NCBI GenBank assembly: GCA_002307035.1
Contig: DBTL01000090.1
Span: 1 to 10,902 of the forward strand
Direction: 5' to 3'
Source of the DNA: Bacteroides sp. UBA1317
GTDB taxonomy: Bacteria; Bacteroidota; Bacteroidia; Bacteroidales; Bacteroidaceae
Length of the DNA stretch: 10,902 nt
The notes beneath the pieces are model-generated. The model was not told where the DNA came from. It was given only the letters and a program-made list of their open reading frames with translations, and searched no databases. Of this stretch, positions 7,025 to 10,902 are shown one piece after another. The translations under genes and the position numbers were made by a program. Each line of letters begins with the position of its first letter. Within the stretch, counting starts at the first letter, position 1.

Positions 7025-7633
7025 ATGTTTATAGAGCAACCACCGCAATTTTTCCGGGCTCTGTATCCGGGTGCTCTATGGCGAATGGACCCTAATGAAA
7101 AGGCAGTATACCTGACTTTTGATGACGGGCCCATTCCCGAAGTAACACCTTGGGTACTCGACCTTCTAGATAAATATGATATTAAAGCCACCTTTTTTAT
7201 GGTAGGCGATAACGTGCGTAAGCACCCAGAAGAATATAAAATGGTAGTGGAACGAGGTCACCGCATAGGCAATCACACCTTTAACCACATTCGCGGCTTT
7301 GGATTTCTTACTAAGAACTACATGGCCAATGCTGATAAGGCAAACGAAGTAATGCAAACAGATCTCTTTCGTCCTCCACATGGACACATGCGCTGGATGC
7401 AATATCTGGCACTGAAGCGTCGATACAAGATAGTGATGTGGGATTTGGTAACACGAGACTACAGCAAGAAACTTCGTGGTCCTCAGGTGTTAGCCAATGT
7501 TATGAAATATGCCCGCAACGGCTCCATCATTACATTTCATGACTCTGTAAAATCGTGGAACAATATTCAATACGCCTTGCCACGCTCAATTGAATTCTTA
7601 AAAGAAGAAGGATACGAGTTCAAACTCTTATAG
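7025..7633 (+). CDS. polysaccharide deacetylase family protein (NodB homology, CE4), no signal peptide
   Basis: This 202-residue protein consists of little more than one NodB/CE4 domain, a metal-dependent hydrolase that removes acetyl groups from N-acetylated sugars. All five motifs can be seen: TFDDGP (31-36, catalytic base D33 and metal ligand D34), HTFNH (84-88, ligands H84 and H88), RPPHG (116-120, with His where many have Tyr), the MWDLVTRDY region (138-146) and ITFHD (169-173, H172). There is no signal peptide or membrane anchor, which is odd for an enzyme class that usually works outside the cytoplasm. The ATG begins one base after the DUF2723 stop, with a run of nine A just before, so translation is almost certainly coupled. 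Its substrate might be a lipid-linked sugar or a glycan made by the upstream protein. It is followed by queG after 10 bases. Confidence 0.92.
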   Translation: MFIEQPPQFFRALYPGALWRMDPNEKAVYLTFDDGPIPEVTPWVLDLLDKYDIKATFFMVGDNVRKHPEEYKMVVERGHRIGNHTFNHIRGFGFLTKNYMANADKANEVMQTDLFRPPHGHMRWMQYLALKRRYKIVMWDLVTRDYSKKLRGPQVLANVMKYARNGSIITFHDSVKSWNNIQYALPRSIEFLKEEGYEFKLL

Positions 7634-7643
7634 CGCAAACGTT

Positions 7644-8633
7644 ATGGAAGCTAAAAAAGCAGTGCAAGTTTCGACAATCATTGATGAAACTGTCACTTCA
7701 ATTCGAGACGAATACACCAACCGGATAAAAGCCGAAGCCTTGCGCCTCGGCTTTTCTGCATGTGGTATAGCACCAGCCGAACCCATAACACCCGAAGCGG
7801 AACAACATTTCAAAGAATGGCTATCAGCAGGCCACCAAGGAGAAATGGCCTATATGGAGAACAATCTGGAGAAACGATGTGATCCGCGGCTATTGGTGGA
7901 AGGAACCCGTAGCATCGTATCCGTAGCCCTCAATTACTATCCGCAGCAACAACTACACAAAGATCAATATCAGTTTGCCTGGTATGCTTATGGCAAGGAC
8001 TACCATGACGTGATGCGAGAAAAAATGAGCGCACTCTTCAGTTACATCAACGAACAGATTTGCCCCGTAAGCGGTCGCGTCTTTTGTGATACAACTCCTG
8101 TGCTCGATCGCTACTGGGCTTGGCGCGCAGGACTCGGATGGATAGGCAAGAACACCCAACTCATCATCCCACGGGCAGGATCCACTTTCTTTTTAGGAGA
8201 GCTCTTCCTCGACATCGAGTTGGCTTATGACACTCCACAAAAAAACCGTTGCGGCAATTGCAATCGTTGCCAACAAGCCTGTCCTACGCAAGCTTTTGAA
8301 GCTCCTTATAAACTCAATGCCACTAAATGCCTATCCTATCTTACTATTGAGAACCGCAGCGAAATCCCACTGCAATATGCGTCTAAAATGGATGGTAGAA
8401 TCTATGGATGTGACGAATGCCAACGCGTCTGCCCCTGGACTCGCTTTGCCACACCTTGCACCATCCCTGAGCTACAACCTAGCCAAGACTTTATGCTAAT
8501 GAGTAAGGAAGATTGGCATACACTAAGCGAAGAACAATACCGTACCCTCTTTAAAGGAAGCGCCGTGAAGAGGGCTAAATATTCTGGCTTACGAAGGAAT
8601 ATTGAAGCAATAGAGTCTACGAATCCGATCTAG
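7644..8633 (+). CDS. queG: epoxyqueuosine reductase QueG
   Basis: This 329-residue cobalamin- and iron-sulfur-dependent enzyme reduces epoxyqueuosine to queuosine at position 34 of tRNAs for Asp, Asn, His and Tyr. The conserved start NRIKAEALRLGFSACGIAPA (26-45) follows a non-conserved lead of about 25 residues. DTTPVLDRYWAWRAGLGWIGKN (149-170) holds the catalytic-type Asp155 and the substrate/cobalamin region. Two 4Fe-4S clusters are supplied by C203-x2-C206-x2-C209-x3-C213 (CGNCNRCQQACP), C229, and C256-x2-C259-x3-C263 (YGCDECQRVCPW). It ends soon after, so it is the short form without the C-terminal HEAT-like repeats of some members. The ATG at 7644, 10 bases after the deacetylase stop, is the only suitable start. 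It is the last gene of its operon and the second position-34 modification enzyme in the window, after mnmD. Confidence 0.96.
   Translation: MEAKKAVQVSTIIDETVTSIRDEYTNRIKAEALRLGFSACGIAPAEPITPEAEQHFKEWLSAGHQGEMAYMENNLEKRCDPRLLVEGTRSIVSVALNYYPQQQLHKDQYQFAWYAYGKDYHDVMREKMSALFSYINEQICPVSGRVFCDTTPVLDRYWAWRAGLGWIGKNTQLIIPRAGSTFFLGELFLDIELAYDTPQKNRCGNCNRCQQACPTQAFEAPYKLNATKCLSYLTIENRSEIPLQYASKMDGRIYGCDECQRVCPWTRFATPCTIPELQPSQDFMLMSKEDWHTLSEEQYRTLFKGSAVKRAKYSGLRRNIEAIESTNPI
7727..7755. other. terminator-like perfect hairpin inside the start of queG
   Basis: AAAAGCCGA (7727-7735) and TCGGCTTTT (7747-7755) form a perfect 9-base inverted repeat around an 11-base loop. The shape, a GC core followed by TTTT, is that of a short intrinsic terminator and is symmetrical on both strands. 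It lies about 85-110 bases into queG, in codons for conserved residues (K29-F37), so it may be either a coding accident or an intragenic attenuator. Confidence 0.4.
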
Positions 8634-8801
8634 CAAAATAAGCATCAAAATATCTATCCTTTGTTTCACTATAATAAGACAGAAGAACAGAAGATCACAT
8701 TCAAAGTTAGGATGAATCAATTTGTCACTCATGTACACAAATATATACCGACTTCATTGCCTACAAGTTCGATAAGTTGTTTAGGTAAGCAAAAATAAAC
8801 A

Positions 8802-8846
8802 TGAGTGTGGAAAAAGTATTAGCACAGCTAAGACGATCCACACTCA
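8802..8846 (-). terminator. 10-bp stem with nested inner hairpin; possible terminator of the GH31 transcript
   Basis: TGAGTGTGGA (8802-8811) and TCCACACTCA (8837-8846) pair perfectly. Inside their 25-base loop, TTAGC (8819-8823) and GCTAA (8827-8831) form a second stem. Read on the - strand the structure is followed by a U-rich stretch (TGTTTATTTTT), as expected of an intrinsic terminator. It lies about 180 bases past the GH31 stop. On the + strand it is followed by A-rich sequence, so it would not end queG. Confidence 0.4.
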
Positions 8847-8921
8847 AAATAAAACGGCTTAAGAATGAGAGTATTTATTATAAAAATATTGCCAACGCCC
8901 AAATACAAGGCGATCAAGAAG

Positions 8922-8977
8922 CTATTTGAGAAAAAAGAGTCAATAAATACAATTATCGATATTGTGAACTCAAATAG
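8922..8977 (-). terminator. 9-bp inverted repeat with internal stem and T6; possible first terminator of the GH31 transcript
   Basis: CTATTTGAG (8922-8930) and CTCAAATAG (8969-8977) form a perfect 9-base repeat. Between them ACAAT (8949-8953) pairs with ATTGT (8961-8965). On the - strand the alternative stem GAGT/ACTC (8971-8968 with 8940-8937) enclosing that inner pair is followed directly by TTTTTT (8936-8931). The stem is AT-rich and weak. It begins about 50 bases after the GH31 stop. Confidence 0.3.
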
Positions 8978-9025
8978 ACTGGTCGCTGCTTAAATTAAAC
9001 TAACGTTATTTATATTGCTATTTTT

Positions 9026-10902
9026 TTAGAACTTAACCCTCATTCTTTTTCCACTATAAGTTATATTCTTTTCGATTTTTTCATTATCTGAAACAAGTAC
9101 AATATTAAACTTACGAGTAATAAGCATTCCCACAAATGAGCCTTTACGATCTTTTATAGTTAATGTTTTACTGACATCATTCCAACTAAAGGTAATAGTA
9201 GAATAAGCACCTTTCTCATAGTTGTAATTATCATTCTCGTCTTCATACAGACGAAATTCTCCGTTGGCTCCAGGGTAGACACGTATTTCCAGATTATCCC
9301 ATTTCTTTTCGGTCGCATATTGTACTTGCGGACCGAATGGCATTACACTTCCAGCCTTGATGTACAAAGGAATTTCATCTATTCTTGTCGATTTGGTAAT
9401 TTCCTGTCCACCATTCATCTTCTCATTCGTCCAGAAATCATACCAATAAGTTCCTTCAGGTAAATAAACTTTGGTTGATTTTATCTGAGTAAAATTTACA
9501 GATTGACTTTTAATATTAGAAGCAGCATCTTTTTTATCCCACCCAGTTTCTTCGTTTGATTTTATAATGGCTTCTGGCGTATATTGTGCGTTTACAATTG
9601 GTGCGACCAATATGGATTTGCCAAACATATATTCATTGCTCATGTCTCTAACATTTTTATCATCAAAGTCCATTACCAAGGCACGCATCATAGTGGATTG
9701 GTTATTTGTAATATCCCATGCAGCAGAGTATATGTATGGCAACAGTGAATAACGCAAATTAATTGTTTTTGCTATTGCATCGTAAATTGTTTCACCTTTT
9801 TCTCCAAAATTATATATTTCTCTGGGGATGTCCGTGCCGTGAGAACGCATCATAGGAGTGAATGCCCCGAATTGAAGCCATCGAACATACAATTCTTGAA
9901 ATGAGGGATTTTTAGCTCCCTCGCTCCAACCTCGTTTATAAGCACTTGCAAAAAAGCCACCTATATCGGTATTCCAGTAAGGAATTGCACTCATTGAGAA
10001 GTTGAGACCAGCCGGTATCTGGTTGCGTAACGATTGCCAGGAAGAATTCACATCACCAGACCATGTATTGGCTCCGTATCGCTGCTGTCCAGCAAAAGCA
10101 GAACGGGTAAGGATAAACACGCGTTTATCAGAATTCGTAGCACGTTGATGCTCTGCAACTCCTCCTACAGTCATCAATGGAAAAGCATTACGTACTTTAC
10201 GGAATGAGCCAAGATAAGTTTTCAGATTAAAATCGGAAGGTTTGAAATCCAAATGGTCGGGTTCCGATGAATCCATCCACCAGCCGTCGATTCCCAACGA
10301 AAAAAGTCCTTTGTTTAAATACTTCCAGTATATATTGCGAGCTTCAGGGTTATAAGGATCATAAGGTTGAACGCCCGATGGATATTCTGGGTTTGGTGGC
10401 CAGCTATCCAAGCCCGATTTTGGCCATGTGCCAAAATTCAAGAGCATACTCTTAGATTGCATTTCTCGGAATGGTTTTGTTTGCGGTCCGAAAGAAGACC
10501 AGATAGAAATGATTACGTGTGCATTCATGTTGTGAATATCTTCTACCATTTTCTTGGGGTTAGGAAATTCGGTATTAAGAAATTCCATGGCGTTCCACAG
10601 ATAATTGTTGCCCCAATATTGCCAATCTTGAATGATACCATCGATCGGCACGCTCAGTTCACGATATTTATTCACTACACCCACTAATTCTTTTTGGCTT
10701 TTATAGCGTTCCTTACTTTGCCAATAACCGAATGTCCATAAGGGAGGCATTGGAGCTTGACCGCTCAGGTCACGCATACAGGCTATGGAGCTATCGATGC
10801 TCCCACCCAGCATGAAATAGTAGTCTATGCAGTCTCCCACATCTGATTTAAAGAAGGTACTTTCAGGTTTATCTTCAAAAACTGTTGGAGAATAATTATC
10901 CC
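9026..10902 (-). CDS. glycoside hydrolase family 31 alpha-glycosidase (alpha-xylosidase or alpha-glucosidase type), 5'-truncated by the window edge
   Basis: The frame is open from the right edge to the TAA at 9026-9028, giving 624 complete residues; roughly 200-330 N-terminal residues, with the signal peptide, must lie outside. An in-frame GTG at 10840 is not the start, because family-like sequence (DNYSPTVFEDKPES) precedes it. The GH31 barrel is clear: PLWTFGYWQS, then IIQDWQYWG (substrate pocket), then DGWWMDSSEPD with the catalytic nucleophile Asp at codon 10271-10273, and ANTWSGD with the acid/base Asp at codon 10052-10054. FTPMMRSHGTD and the distal beta-domain follow, ending in a DUF5110-like module (about 9030-9270). 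The enzyme removes alpha-linked terminal sugars with retention. The DWQYW pocket resembles Bacteroides and Cellvibrio alpha-xylosidases acting on xyloglucan, but an alpha-glucosidase cannot be excluded. It may belong to a polysaccharide utilisation locus to the right; no SusC/D gene is visible here. Confidence 0.93.
   Translation of the reverse strand, partial: DNYSPTVFEDKPESTFFKSDVGDCIDYYFMLGGSIDSSIACMRDLSGQAPMPPLWTFGYWQSKERYKSQKELVGVVNKYRELSVPIDGIIQDWQYWGNNYLWNAMEFLNTEFPNPKKMVEDIHNMNAHVIISIWSSFGPQTKPFREMQSKSMLLNFGTWPKSGLDSWPPNPEYPSGVQPYDPYNPEARNIYWKYLNKGLFSLGIDGWWMDSSEPDHLDFKPSDFNLKTYLGSFRKVRNAFPLMTVGGVAEHQRATNSDKRVFILTRSAFAGQQRYGANTWSGDVNSSWQSLRNQIPAGLNFSMSAIPYWNTDIGGFFASAYKRGWSEGAKNPSFQELYVRWLQFGAFTPMMRSHGTDIPREIYNFGEKGETIYDAIAKTINLRYSLLPYIYSAAWDITNNQSTMMRALVMDFDDKNVRDMSNEYMFGKSILVAPIVNAQYTPEAIIKSNEETGWDKKDAASNIKSQSVNFTQIKSTKVYLPEGTYWYDFWTNEKMNGGQEITKSTRIDEIPLYIKAGSVMPFGPQVQYATEKKWDNLEIRVYPGANGEFRLYEDENDNYNYEKGAYSTITFSWNDVSKTLTIKDRKGSFVGMLITRKFNIVLVSDNEKIEKNITYSGKRMRVKF

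Larger units (their letters stand above)
8634..9025. other. repeat-rich intergenic stretch without a confident gene
   Basis: These 392 bases lie between the convergent queG and GH31 genes. Three tiny + strand frames exist: 8712-8798 (28 codons, starts MNQFVTHVHKY), 8801-8929 (42 codons, MSVEKVLAQLRRS) and 8865-8993 (42 codons, MRVFIIKILPTP, ending NSNRLVAA). The last two overlap in different frames. None has a recognisable domain or good promoter, and they could be chance, small genes, or remnants of one frameshifted gene. The stretch has several inverted repeats: 8720-8725 with 8737-8742, 8802-8811 with 8837-8846, 8922-8930 with 8969-8977, and the palindrome TAACGTTA at 9001-9008. No tRNA or mobile element is seen. 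Confidence 0.6.

Noticed and set aside
8227..8499. 90-residue + strand frame within queG in another frame
   Set aside because: It overlaps the iron-sulfur cysteine region of QueG, which is intact, so this is a shadow frame.
8655..8663. TATCCTTTG after queG as a Bacteroides promoter
   Set aside because: It has one base too many between TA and TTTG and no -33 element at the right distance.
8634..9025. Insertion sequence, invertible promoter or attachment site in the repeat-rich gap
   Set aside because: No transposase or integrase-like sequence, no target-site duplication, and the inverted repeats are too close together (loops of 11-38 bases) for an invertible segment.
10367..10687. 106-residue + strand frame opposite the GH31 gene
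   Set aside because: It is antisense to the conserved GH31 barrel segment and has no domain or promoter of its own.
10838..10840. GTG at 10840 as the start of the GH31 gene
   Set aside because: The frame stays open to the window edge and the residues before it read as normal GH31 sequence; a barrel lacking its N-terminal domain would be unlikely.

Overview
The window looks like chromosomal DNA from a Bacteroidales bacterium, most likely Bacteroides or a close relative. Three things suggest this: exact matches to the Bacteroides -7 promoter element (TAnnTTTG) upstream of two genes, the absence of Shine-Dalgarno sequences at most starts, and a gene set typical of the phylum (DUF6427-like membrane protein, stand-alone MnmD, DUF2723 membrane protein, GH31 glycosidase with a DUF5110-type end). 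No plasmid, phage, insertion sequence, tRNA, rRNA or CRISPR was recognised.

Left part (1-3560, all + strand). The 3' end of a polytopic membrane protein overlaps a small DedA/VTT membrane protein. Six bases later comes mnmD, a tRNA wobble-uridine methyltransferase. After a 50-base gap holding a promoter and a palindrome, a two-gene metal-uptake unit follows: a histidine-rich lipoprotein of the ZnuA type and a ZnuC-type ATPase, which overlap by ATGA. No permease gene of this transporter is present.

Middle (3561-8633, + strand). A well-formed Bacteroides promoter drives a 1112-residue DUF2723 membrane protein, related to the GT117/TMEM260 O-mannosyltransferases. It is followed after one base by a short NodB-type deacetylase without a signal peptide, and 10 bases later by queG, the last enzyme of queuosine synthesis. 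The junction between the first two is a run of nine A; loss of one A would join both proteins in one frame. A perfect hairpin followed by TTTT lies early inside queG.

Right part (8634-10902). About 390 bases hold no confident gene but are rich in inverted repeats, two of which could end the opposing transcript. The - strand then carries the C-terminal two thirds or more of a GH31 alpha-glycosidase that runs off the window's right edge. queG and the GH31 gene are convergent.

Working together: mnmD and queG both modify position 34 of tRNA anticodons but lie in different transcription units. The DUF2723 protein and the deacetylase are plausibly one envelope-glycan or protein-glycosylation module. 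The most unusual points are the A9 junction, the Zur-like palindrome on the zinc operon with no permease, and the repeat-rich gap before the GH31 gene.
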